Position numbers and translations under genes: made by a program. Shown here piece by piece: positions 19,061 to 26,885 of a DNA stretch of 64,000 bases. Origin of the DNA: Verrucomicrobiia bacterium. Lineage in GTDB: Bacteria > Verrucomicrobiota > Verrucomicrobiia > Limisphaerales > Pedosphaeraceae. Within the stretch, counting starts at the first letter, position 1. Each line of letters starts with the position of its first letter. The DNA lies in assembly GCA_036268055.1 (NCBI GenBank), contig DATAUW010000037.1, positions 16,712 to 80,711 on the forward strand. Direction: 5' to 3'. The notes below the pieces were generated by a model. The model ran no database searches. It worked only from the letters and a program-made list of their open reading frames with translations, and was not told where the DNA came from.

Positions 19061-21502
19061 ATGAATTTGAGAAAGGCCGTTTTTTTTTGCGCACTGATTT
19101 GCGGATTATTTTTCAGCCGAAGTTTAACGGCCCAGGTTTCCGATTCTTCGCAGGCTATTCTTCATGACCTGCAAAGTTTTCGCCAGATGGGCAGCGTGCT
19201 TTATGTCGCTGCCCATCCCGACGATGAAAATAACGAACTGATCGCCTACCTCGCGCGCGGACGGGATTATCGCACGGCTTACATGTCACTGACTCGCGGC
19301 GATGGCGGGCAGAATGTGTTGGGGCCGGACTTCGGCGAAAAGCTGGGCGTCGCACGCACCCAGGAATTACTGGCTGCCCGGCGCGTGGATGGCGGCAGGC
19401 AATATTTTTCTCGCGCGGTAGATTTCGGTTTCTCTAAGGACTACCGTGAGACACTTGGCTTCTGGGACAAACAGGGAGTGTTGTCGGACATCGTGCGCGT
19501 CATCCGCACTTTTCGTCCTGACGTGATGATCACCCGTTTTTCCACGATACCCGGCGGCACGCACGGGCATCATACCGCGTCCGCCATTCTCGCTTTGGAA
19601 GCCTTCAAACTCGCCGGCGATCCCAAAGCCTTTCCCGAACAACTCGGAGAACTCACCCCTTGGCAACCCACGCGCATTCTCTGGAACGGTTCAAGTTTCG
19701 AGAGCGGAAAAAATGGCACCAACGCGATCACCATTAATGCCGGTGGCAAAGACCCCGTGACCGGAGAATCATTTTCCGAAATCGCCGCGCGCAGCCGCTC
19801 CATGCACAAGACTCAGGGTCTCGGCGGCTTCAGAGGGCGCAACGGTGACGGCCCCCGTACCGAGCGATTCCAACTCCTCGCCGGCTCGCCAGTCACCAAC
19901 GACATCCTCGACGGCATCGACCCCACTTGGAGTCGCGTGTCCGGCGGTACGCCCATTCGCGCGCAATCCGACCAAATCATCGCGCAATTCAACCCACAAT
20001 CCCCCTCCGCCAGCGTCCCCGCCTTGCTCGAACTGCGAAGCGTTCTCTCCGCCTTGCCAGTCAACGATCCCGTCGTCGCAGAAAAACGCGCGCAACTCGA
20101 TCACATTATCCAATCCTGCCTCGGCCTCGAATTCACAACGTCCTTCTCACCGTCCGAAGTCGTTCCCGGCGAAAAAATCAACGTAAGTCATTCTGCCATA
20201 ATTCATTCCAGCGTTCCCGTGCGCTGGGTGGCCGTGCGTTACCCCGGTATCAAGGGCGAAGCCCGCAAAGGCGTTGAACTCCACGCGAATCAATCAGCCT
20301 CCCTCACCTCCACCGAAACACTGCCCGCCGGCACGCCCTTGACCGAACCTTACTGGCTCCGCAACGAAGGAACCGTCGGCATGTCCCGCGTGGATGATCC
20401 TTCGCTCATCGGCCGTCCGGAAAATCCATCCGCGTTTCCCATCGAACAAGTTTTTGAAGTCGGCGGACAAACGATCACCGTGCCCGACGACTCCGCCCGT
20501 CTCGACGTGATCCCGCCCGTGTGGCTCCATTTTGTTTCTGACATCGCGTTACTGACTCCCGGGACCTCGCGTTCCGTCGCAGTTGAAATCACTGCCTCCC
20601 GCGCTGGCGCGAAGGGCGACCTGCGATTGGACGCACCCACCGATTGGAAAATTTCTCCCTCCAAACAATCGTTCCACCTGGCGAAAGTTGGCGAACATGC
20701 CCAATTTGAATTCACCATCACCGCCCCGTCTCACGCTGCCACCGCAAAAATTATCGCCAGCGCGGAAGTCGGCGGCGTGCGTTATCAAAACCAGCACGAG
20801 GTCGTTTCCTATCCGCATTTCCCGCGCCAGTTGCTCCAGCCGCTGGCGAGCACGAAAGCGCTCAGTGTTGATCTCGCGACTCGCGGTCACACCGTTGGAT
20901 ATTTGCCCGGCGCGGGCGACAGCCTCGCCGAAAATCTCCAACAGATGGGTTACTCCGTCACGCTGCTCGATGACAATCTCACCCCGGAAAAATTGCGCGG
21001 ACTGGACGCCATCGTCATCGGCGTTCGCGCCTATAATGTCCGCACCAACATCGCCTCGGAACTGCCCGCGCTCTTCGCCTATGCCGAAAACGGCGGCACG
21101 GTCATCGCCCAATACAACCGTCCCACCGGTCTGCTCACGAGCAAACTCGCCCCGTATGAATTGCATCTCTCCGGTGAGCGCGTGACCGACGAAACTGCGG
21201 CGGTGACTTTTCTCGCGCCCGAACATCCGGTCTTGAATACTCCCAATAAAATCACTGACGCCGATTTCTCCGGATGGATTCAAGAGCGCGGAATTTATTT
21301 TCCCGACCGATGGGATGACCATTTCATACCCATTCTAGCGTGCCACGATTCCGGCGAATCACCGCTCAAGGGCAGCCTGCTCGTCGCGCAATACGGCAAA
21401 GGCTATTTTGTTTACACCGGCTTGGTTTTCTTCCGCGAACTTCCCGCTGGCGTGCCCGGGGCCTACCGCTTGTTCGCCAACCTGATCTCGCTCGGAAAAT
21501 GA
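19061..21502 (+). CDS. Exported PIG-L/LmbE-family deacetylase with large C-terminal extension
   Basis: The 813-aa product has a signal peptide (FFCALICGLFFSRSLTAQ). An LmbE-like domain (about 30-275) carries the zinc motif AAHPDDENNE at about residues 47-56 and the later HGHHTAS motif. Family members remove acyl groups from GlcNAc-type substrates, as BshB and MshB do. After this comes a beta-sandwich region like a NEW3/CARDB domain (PVWLHFVSDIALLTPGTSRSVAVEITA...), then an alpha/beta domain of about 200 residues (VGYLPGAGDSLAENLQQMGYSVTLLDD...LDAIVIGVRAYN) resembling a ThuA/glutamine-amidotransferase fold. It leads a tightly packed gene run with a Na+ symporter and BshC/B/A-like proteins. This placement suggests extracytoplasmic deacylation of an aminosugar compound that is then imported. 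The reaction is inferred from family. Confidence 0.85.
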   Translation: MNLRKAVFFCALICGLFFSRSLTAQVSDSSQAILHDLQSFRQMGSVLYVAAHPDDENNELIAYLARGRDYRTAYMSLTRGDGGQNVLGPDFGEKLGVARTQELLAARRVDGGRQYFSRAVDFGFSKDYRETLGFWDKQGVLSDIVRVIRTFRPDVMITRFSTIPGGTHGHHTASAILALEAFKLAGDPKAFPEQLGELTPWQPTRILWNGSSFESGKNGTNAITINAGGKDPVTGESFSEIAARSRSMHKTQGLGGFRGRNGDGPRTERFQLLAGSPVTNDILDGIDPTWSRVSGGTPIRAQSDQIIAQFNPQSPSASVPALLELRSVLSALPVNDPVVAEKRAQLDHIIQSCLGLEFTTSFSPSEVVPGEKINVSHSAIIHSSVPVRWVAVRYPGIKGEARKGVELHANQSASLTSTETLPAGTPLTEPYWLRNEGTVGMSRVDDPSLIGRPENPSAFPIEQVFEVGGQTITVPDDSARLDVIPPVWLHFVSDIALLTPGTSRSVAVEITASRAGAKGDLRLDAPTDWKISPSKQSFHLAKVGEHAQFEFTITAPSHAATAKIIASAEVGGVRYQNQHEVVSYPHFPRQLLQPLASTKALSVDLATRGHTVGYLPGAGDSLAENLQQMGYSVTLLDDNLTPEKLRGLDAIVIGVRAYNVRTNIASELPALFAYAENGGTVIAQYNRPTGLLTSKLAPYELHLSGERVTDETAAVTFLAPEHPVLNTPNKITDADFSGWIQERGIYFPDRWDDHFIPILACHDSGESPLKGSLLVAQYGKGYFVYTGLVFFRELPAGVPGAYRLFANLISLGK

Positions 21503-21503
21503 A

Positions 21504-21659
21504 ATGAAACGTGATCCCGCCACGGAACTTTCCGCGCGTGAAAGTGAAGAGACCGGCTTGCCCTGGCCGCACACGTGGAAGGCCGTTTATCTTTTAGTCA
21601 TCGGCAGTTTTATTCTTTGGGTTGCGTTGCTCATCGCCCTGACGAATTTCACTTCATGA
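21504..21659 (+). CDS. 51-aa single-span membrane peptide linked to the symporter
   Basis: This short frame starts one base after the previous stop codon (TGA-A-ATG). Its own TGA overlaps the symporter start as ATGA (21656-21659), a classic sign of translational coupling. The product has a charged N-terminus (KRDPATELSAREESEETGLPWPHTWK) and one strong membrane span (AVYLLVIGSFILWVALLIAL). Some Na+/solute symporters are encoded with a small helper subunit, and this peptide may be such a partner, though I recognise no family. Its placement and composition argue that it is a real gene. Confidence 0.65.
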   Translation: MKRDPATELSARESEETGLPWPHTWKAVYLLVIGSFILWVALLIALTNFTS

Positions 21660-23356
21660 GCCCGCTGGATTTTGTCGTCCTCATCGCCTCCATGCTCGGC
21701 ATCGCCGGTTACGGCATCTGGCGCACGCGCGGACCGCAAAACCTGAAAGCCTACCTGAAAGGCGACGGCCGAACCCCGTGGTTTGCCATCGGCCTTTCCG
21801 TCATGGCCACTCAAGCCAGCGCCATCACCTTTCTCTCCACTCCGGGACAAGGCTATCTCGGCGGACTCGCATTTGTGCAGATTTATTTCGGCATGCCAAT
21901 CGCGTTGATCATCATCGCCGCCGTCTTCCTGCCGATCTTTCGCCGCCTGAATGTCTATACCGCCTACGAATTCCTCGGCAAACGCTTCGACCCCAAAACC
22001 CGCCTGCTGGGCGTTGCCATATTTCTTCTCCAACGCGGCTTGGGCGCGGGCTTGACGATTTACGCGCCCGCCATTGTCTTGACCACCGTCTTCGGCTGGC
22101 CGTTGAACCTGACCATCATTTGCAGCGGCGTGCTCGTGATCATCTACACCGTCATCGGCGGCAGCGACGCCGTCACCGTCACGCAAAAATATCAACTCGG
22201 CATCATCTTCGCCGGCATGATCGCCGCGTTTTGTTTGCTCGTCATGAAACTGCCCGCCGGGATGGGCCTGGGCGATATCACCGCTCTCGCCGGTGGATTT
22301 CATAAACTCAAAGCCGTGAATTTTTCCACGGACGTTCACGAGCGATATACTTTCTGGTCGGGCCTGTTGGGTGGAACTTTTCTCATGCTTTCCTATTTCG
22401 GCACCGACCAATCGCAGGTGCAACGCTACATCGGCGGCGCGTCGTTGCGCGAAGGCCGGCTCGGTCTCATGTTCAATGCCGTCTGCAAAATCCCGATGCA
22501 ATTCTTCATTTTGTTCCTCGGCGTTTTGCTTTTTGTTTTTTATCAATTCGAGCCGCCGCCGCTCTTTTTCGATCCCGCCTCGAAACATTATTCCGCCGAC
22601 GAAAAATTGCGCGCTTACGAAACCGAATTCAATTCGTACCACGCCCAAACGCGTGAAGCGCTCGAAGCCTGGTTGAACGCCCGCCATCACGGCGATGCCT
22701 CCGCCGCCGCGGGCGCTTTCACTGCCGCTTCGACGGCGCATGAACACGGCGAAGAGATTCGCAAGGACGCTGCGAAGGAATTGCAGACCGCCCATTCCGG
22801 CGCGACTGCGAACGACGCCGATTATGTCTTCATCACTTTTATCCTTCACCAACTGCCTCACGGCGTGATCGGTTTGCTCGTCGCGGCATTTTTCGCCGCC
22901 GCGCTGTCGTCCAAAGCCGCCGAATTGAACGCGCTCAGTTCCACCACGACCATTGATTTTTACCGCAACCTCATCAATCGCGATGCCACGGACCACGCCT
23001 GCCTGATCGCCTCCAAATGGTTCACGGCGCTCTGGGGTTTTGCCGCGATCGGTTTTGCGCTTTATGCGCATCTGGTGGAGAATTTGATCCAGGCTGTGAA
23101 TATTCTCGGCTCAATTTTTTATGGTGTGTTGCTGGGCCTTTTCGTCGTCGCATTTTTTGTTAAGCGGGTCGGGGGCAGCGCGGTGTTTTGGGGCGCGCTG
23201 GTGGCGCAGGCGCTGGTATGCGTTCTATATTTTAAATTGACCATTTCCTATCTGTGGTATCCGCTCATTGGCTGCGCCGCGTGCGTGGCGTTCAGTCTCA
23301 TGTTCCAAACCATTCTCGGCAGCAGCGAAAAGACGAACCCAATACCCGCGTCATGA
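21656..23356 (+). CDS. Sodium:solute symporter (SSS family)
   Basis: The 566-aa integral membrane protein has about 13 predicted spans. It shows features of the SSS family: GIWRTRGPQNLKAYLKGDGRTPWFAIGLSVMATQASAITFLSTPGQGY near the N-terminus and SYFGTDQSQVQRYIGGASLREGRLGLMFNAVCKIPMQFFILFLGVLLFVFYQFE mid-protein. A charged, Ala-rich loop of about 95 residues (EKLRAYETEFNSYHAQTREALEAWLNARHHGD...) separates two spans and is unlike the compact core of most SSS transporters. The protein should couple Na+ influx to uptake of a small organic solute. Stop/start overlaps bind it to the 51-aa peptide before and the BshC-like gene after, so its substrate probably relates to the aminosugar-thiol pathway. 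That substrate is inference. Confidence 0.9.
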   Translation: MSPLDFVVLIASMLGIAGYGIWRTRGPQNLKAYLKGDGRTPWFAIGLSVMATQASAITFLSTPGQGYLGGLAFVQIYFGMPIALIIIAAVFLPIFRRLNVYTAYEFLGKRFDPKTRLLGVAIFLLQRGLGAGLTIYAPAIVLTTVFGWPLNLTIICSGVLVIIYTVIGGSDAVTVTQKYQLGIIFAGMIAAFCLLVMKLPAGMGLGDITALAGGFHKLKAVNFSTDVHERYTFWSGLLGGTFLMLSYFGTDQSQVQRYIGGASLREGRLGLMFNAVCKIPMQFFILFLGVLLFVFYQFEPPPLFFDPASKHYSADEKLRAYETEFNSYHAQTREALEAWLNARHHGDASAAAGAFTAASTAHEHGEEIRKDAAKELQTAHSGATANDADYVFITFILHQLPHGVIGLLVAAFFAAALSSKAAELNALSSTTTIDFYRNLINRDATDHACLIASKWFTALWGFAAIGFALYAHLVENLIQAVNILGSIFYGVLLGLFVVAFFVKRVGGSAVFWGALVAQALVCVLYFKLTISYLWYPLIGCAACVAFSLMFQTILGSSEKTNPIPAS

Positions 23357-24123
23357 ATTCTCCCGTGATTTGTTTTGGACAACAGCCCTGCGGTTTTTTT
23401 CCGAAACGCTTTTTAGTCGCGAAAATCCAAACCGCCCGCCGTCTGCAAAGCGAGATCGGCGGCGAGATCGTTTTTTTCTTTCACGACAGCGACCATGACC
23501 CGCGTGAAACCAAGACCGCCCTGCGCCATCGCAAGACCAATGAACCGGCCCACCTGAACTTCGCCTTCGCCAATAAGACCCAGCGGAAATTTTCGCCGCT
23601 GCATCTCAAACAAATTCCGCCCGACTGGCAGAAAAAAACCGCGTTGCAGTTGCCCAACTACGTGGAGAAACCCTTGATCGAAATGTTTGAAAGCGTCTCC
23701 GCTTCCAACATCGCGGATTTCTGCCTCGAGATGTATCGCCGGATGGGTTTGCTCGACGGCATCCGGGTCGTGCGTTCCAGCGATCCCGAATTGCGCCGCG
23801 CGGCTTGCGACATTCCGGATTTTTTTGCCGATGTTTCCCACGCGGGTGAAATCGTTCGCGCGCGCTTTTGTGGCGACTGCCTGAAATTGCACGAAGGCGG
23901 TAATGAGTTTATCGTCCTGCCATTGCAAACTTTTGCCAAAGAGCAAATCAGTCCCGTGCGCGATACCCGCTTGCGCTGGATGCAATCCATTCTCCATTGC
24001 ACGCACTACATTGCCGGTGCGGGCGAGCAGGCCTATCTCCGCCACGAAGATGCGCCGGAAATTAATTTCGTCGTGCGCGATACCATTGACCGGCCTGAAG
24101 AAGCTTATGTCGAACTCTCCTGA
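23353..24123 (+). CDS. Short BshC-like protein (putative bacillithiol-type cysteine ligase, minimal form)
   Basis: The 256-aa product resembles three conserved blocks of BshC, the putative cysteine-adding enzyme of bacillithiol synthesis: FGQQPCGFFPK...KIQTARRLQSEIGG at residues 8-37 (BshC TGQQ.G block), VFFFHDSDHDPRE at 40-52 (BshC VPVFW.A.EDHD block), and LRWMQSILHCTHYIAGAGEQAYL near the end (BshC LIPT.AYIAGPGE..Y block). Classical BshC is about 540 aa. This protein starts only eight residues before the GQQ motif and ends soon after GAGEQ, so it lacks the usual N-terminal lead-in, the connecting-domain insertion and the long C-terminal coiled coil. ATGA overlap with the symporter gene and a 17-bp overlap with bshB1 place it between transporter and bsh genes. 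The comparison uses my memory of B. subtilis BshC. Homology is likely; activity is unproven. Confidence 0.65.
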   Translation: MNSPVICFGQQPCGFFPKRFLVAKIQTARRLQSEIGGEIVFFFHDSDHDPRETKTALRHRKTNEPAHLNFAFANKTQRKFSPLHLKQIPPDWQKKTALQLPNYVEKPLIEMFESVSASNIADFCLEMYRRMGLLDGIRVVRSSDPELRRAACDIPDFFADVSHAGEIVRARFCGDCLKLHEGGNEFIVLPLQTFAKEQISPVRDTRLRWMQSILHCTHYIAGAGEQAYLRHEDAPEINFVVRDTIDRPEEAYVELS

Positions 24124-24832
24124 ATTGCCTCCTCTGCTCGTCTTTGGCGCGCATCCCGACGACATTGAATTCGGCTGCGGACCCGTCATCGCCAGCGAGA
24201 CGCGCGCCGGGCGCAAAGCGCATTTTATCGTTTGTTCACGCGGCGAAGCGGGCACGCATGGCACGCCCAAACAGCGAACAGCCGAGGCAAAGAAATCCGC
24301 CGCCTTGCTGGGCGCGACCATCGAGTTTATCGAACTCGACGGCGATGCTCATCTGGAAATTCGCGCCGCGCACGCGCTCAAACTGGCGGAAATTTTGCGG
24401 CGCGTTCGCCCCGGTGTCGTGCTCGCGCCGAGCCTCGCGGAAAATCAACATCCCGACCACTGGCGTCTGGGCACACTGGTTCGCGATGCCGCCCGCCTCG
24501 CGCGTTATGGCGGGCTCAAGGAACTGCGCCGCCAGCCGCCGCACGCCATTCAGCAATTATTTTTCTACGCCGTCACCCCCGAAGCTGAACCCGCGGACAT
24601 CACCCCGATTCTCATTGATGTTTCATCGCCGGAATTGATCAACGCCTGGACCGCTGCGATGAAAGCGCATGCCAGCCAGACCTCCGCCATTAACTATATC
24701 GAATTGCAACTGACCCGCGCCCGGCTCCTCGGCGCGCGCGCGGGCGTTGGTCACGCGGTCGCTTTGTTCCCCAACGAACCGCTGCTGCTTCTTTCATTGG
24801 CGCAAGCCGGTCGCGGCGCGCGGCGGTTTTGA
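24107..24832 (+). CDS. bshB1: GlcNAc-malate deacetylase-like protein BshB1 (bacillithiol-type pathway)
   Basis: The 241-aa cytoplasmic protein belongs to the LmbE/PIG-L family. The zinc motif HPDD sits at residues 16-19 (VFGAHPDDIEFGCGP), followed by CSRGEAGTHGTPKQRTAEA and the second motif ENQHPDHW near residue 110. In the known pathway BshB removes acetate from GlcNAc-malate made by BshA, giving GlcN-malate. The start at 24107 lies inside the BshC-like gene, and the stop is two bases before bshA. Lack of a signal peptide distinguishes it from the exported deacetylase at 19061. Placement beside BshA makes the assignment strong. Confidence 0.9.
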   Translation: MSNSPELPPLLVFGAHPDDIEFGCGPVIASETRAGRKAHFIVCSRGEAGTHGTPKQRTAEAKKSAALLGATIEFIELDGDAHLEIRAAHALKLAEILRRVRPGVVLAPSLAENQHPDHWRLGTLVRDAARLARYGGLKELRRQPPHAIQQLFFYAVTPEAEPADITPILIDVSSPELINAWTAAMKAHASQTSAINYIELQLTRARLLGARAGVGHAVALFPNEPLLLLSLAQAGRGARRF

Positions 24833-24833
24833 T

Positions 24834-25985
24834 ATGGATTCCGACCGCCCATTAAGAATCGGCATCACCTGTTACCCCACCGTTGGCGGCAGCGGCATCC
24901 TCGCATCCACTCTCGGTGAAATTCTCGCGCAACGCGGACACGAAGTTCACTTCATCAGTTACGAACGCCCCTTCCGCATGCCCGCCCAGGCGCCGCGACT
25001 TTTTTTTCATCCGGTGGTGATCAACGATTACGGCCTTTTCAAATATCCTGATTATACTTTGCCGCTCTCGGTGAAAATGGCGGAGGTAAGCCGCGACTGC
25101 CAGTTGGATATTCTCCACGTGCATTACGCCGTACCGCACGCCACCGCTGCGATGCTTGCGCGCTCCATGCTGCCGCCGAAACAGCAACCCCGCGTCGTCA
25201 CCACGCTCCACGGCACGGACACCACCTTGCTCGGCAGCGACCCCGGTTATGGCCCCGCCATCCACCACGCGCTGACCCACTCCGACGCGGTGACAGTCGT
25301 ATCGGATTATTTAAAATCCGAAACTCAACGCGTGCTCGGCTTCCATCGCCCGATGGAAGTCATCCATAATTTTTTTGAACCCCGCGCCGCGCGACGCTCA
25401 AAAGAAGACGTGCGCCGCGAACTCGGTTTGCGCGACGAAGTCATGGTGCTCCACTCCTCCAACTTGCGGCCCGTAAAACGAATTGATTTGCTGCTGGAAA
25501 CCGTGGCCCGGATTCAATCGCGCCATCCCTTCAAGCTCGTTATCCTCGCCGGTGGAAATTTTGCTCCGTTTGCCGAAGCCGTACGGCGGTTGCAACTTGA
25601 GGACCGTGTGATCGTCCGCGAAAATATTCTGGCCATCGAAGACTATCTGCAAGCCGCCGACATCGGCCTGTTCACTTCCGAAAACGAAAGCTTTTGTTTA
25701 AGCATTCTCGAAGCCATGTGCTTCGCCTGCCCCAGCGTCGCCACGCGAGTCGGCGGCATTCCCGAAGTCGTTCAGGACAATATCACGGGAATCCTTGGCG
25801 CATTCGGCGACTCTGAACATCTGGCGCGCTCAGTCGAAAAACTGATTGATGACCCCACCCTTCGGACAACGATGGGACGCGCCGCCCAAACCCGCGCCCG
25901 CGAACAATTCTCCGCCGCCGCCATCGTCCCCCGCTACGAAGCCCTCTACCGCCGCGTCTGCGCCACCGCCGCCATTCCCGGGTAA
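24834..25985 (+). CDS. bshA: BshA-type glycosyltransferase (GlcNAc-malate synthase)
   Basis: The 383-aa GT4-fold enzyme matches BshA closely: RIGITCYPTVGGSGILASTLGEILAQRGHEVHFIS with GGSG at 18-21, LDILHVHYAVPHA, VTTLHGTDTTLLGSDP, and the donor-binding end of the C-terminal lobe (FTSENESFCLSILEAMCFACPSVATRVGGIPEVV). BshA joins UDP-GlcNAc to L-malate, the first step of bacillithiol synthesis. The gene closes the run and starts one base after the bshB1 stop. Length and motif order are as expected for BshA. A hairpin-rich region begins about 80 bp after its stop and may end transcription. Confidence 0.93.
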   Translation: MDSDRPLRIGITCYPTVGGSGILASTLGEILAQRGHEVHFISYERPFRMPAQAPRLFFHPVVINDYGLFKYPDYTLPLSVKMAEVSRDCQLDILHVHYAVPHATAAMLARSMLPPKQQPRVVTTLHGTDTTLLGSDPGYGPAIHHALTHSDAVTVVSDYLKSETQRVLGFHRPMEVIHNFFEPRAARRSKEDVRRELGLRDEVMVLHSSNLRPVKRIDLLLETVARIQSRHPFKLVILAGGNFAPFAEAVRRLQLEDRVIVRENILAIEDYLQAADIGLFTSENESFCLSILEAMCFACPSVATRVGGIPEVVQDNITGILGAFGDSEHLARSVEKLIDDPTLRTTMGRAAQTRAREQFSAAAIVPRYEALYRRVCATAAIPG

Positions 25986-26040
25986 TCCCCCGCTTATACG
26001 CAGGGATGACCAAAATTAGCGATCTAACAAACGCTACCCT

Positions 26041-26311
26041 CGTCACCTGCAACCGCCAACCGAACGCACTCCGTCTCTCTCCCCACGACCGCGTGGGGAG
26101 AGAGACGGAGAGAGGGGCCGTCTTATCTAAAATAACCCAAAGATCTAAATCACAACCTCCAAGTCCCGCAACGGCGACCAACAATTTAGCGCACGGTAGG
26201 GCTGCGCTGCCGCTCCGCCGTCCGAAATCCCGCAGGGACGACCGAACTTAGCCCAGCAATTTATTGCTGGGTTCACATCCGTTACAAATCAAATCCCGCC
26301 AGCGACGAAAG
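26041..26311. repeat. Hairpin-bearing intergenic repeat, copy 1
   Basis: This unit contains an 18-bp perfect stem (26069-26086 with 26093-26110, loop GACCGC), a GTCCCGCA element near 26163, and a 9-bp stem CCCAGCAAT-TT-ATTGCTGGG at 26252-26271. It is followed 300 bp later by a second copy. A transcript from bshA would form the first hairpin about 80 bases after the stop codon. Confidence 0.8.
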
Positions 26312-26340
26312 AAATCGCCAATCCACCAAAGGCTCTCCCG

Positions 26341-26610
26341 CGTCAACGCACCCCGCCAACCGAACGTCCTCCGTCCCTCTCTCCCCACGACCGCGTGGGG
26401 AGAGAGCCGGAGAGAGGGGCCGTCTTATCTCAAATAACAAAGTCTAAATCACAACCTCCAAGTCCCGCAACGGCGACCAACAATTTAGCGCACGGTAGGG
26501 CTGCGCTGCCGCTCCGCCGCCCGAAGTCCCGCAGGGACGACCGAACTTAGCCCAGCCATTTATGGCTGGGTTTGCCTTCGTTACAAATCAAGTCCCGCAG
26601 GGACGAAAGA
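26341..26610. repeat. Hairpin-bearing intergenic repeat, copy 2
   Basis: The second copy is offset by 299-300 bp and is largely identical to copy 1. It keeps a 12-bp core of the first stem (26377-26388 with 26395-26406) and the same loop. The second stem reads CCCAGCCAT-TT-ATGGCTGGG (26551-26570): the seventh base of the left arm and its partner have both changed from an A-T to a C-G pair, so pairing is preserved between copies. Confidence 0.8.
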
Positions 26611-26662
26611 ATTTTTCTCTTGGAACCAAAACCTCACCCACTCGCCCAACGCTTCTCATTAA

Positions 26663-26682
26663 CCCCCAACTTCAGTTGGGGG
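26663..26682. repeat. Isolated palindrome related in form to the repeat hairpins
   Basis: CCCCCAACT-TC-AGTTGGGGG forms a 9-bp stem with a two-base centre. It has the same shape and size as the second hairpin of the two repeat copies but a different sequence, suggesting a diverged third member. Confidence 0.6.
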
Positions 26683-26885
26683 GAACCCTCACCGAAAACA
26701 ACTCACCTCTATATCGAGCGAAGCGAGGCGAGCCCAGGCGAGCATCCTCCTATCACCCACGCAGCCGCCGCAAGACTTCGCACCGCACCCTCTTGCCATT
26801 TGCGCGGTCGCGTTTCTCTCGTGATAAAAAACGAATTGCGGCGTTGACTTCGCTTCGGGGTGGATTTTGAATGGAGTTTGCCCCT

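Larger units (their letters stand above)
25986..26885. other. Gene-free region rich in hairpins and a duplicated 270-bp unit
   Basis: About 900 bp without a credible gene separate bshA from the cytochrome gene. The stretch holds two direct copies of a 270-bp unit (26041-26311 and 26341-26610), each with two strong palindromes and a GTCCC-GCA-GGGAC-type motif (imperfect at one site in copy 1), and a further palindrome at 26663-26682. Short frames here cross the palindromes and show no protein-like composition. No transposase or terminal repeat was seen. Confidence 0.75.

Noticed and set aside
21587..23071. 494-codon minus-strand open frame opposite the symporter gene
   Set aside because: It is antisense to a clear SSS transporter and has a low-complexity Gly/Asp/Glu/Arg composition with no recognisable domain.
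26041..26610. Possible CRISPR array or insertion sequence
   Set aside because: There are only two long copies with internal hairpins, no short regular spacers, no cas genes, no transposase and no target-site duplications.
26562..26870. Short open frames in the hairpin region before the cytochrome gene
   Set aside because: They run across palindromes, are Arg/Ser/Pro-rich and resemble translated repeats rather than a protein.
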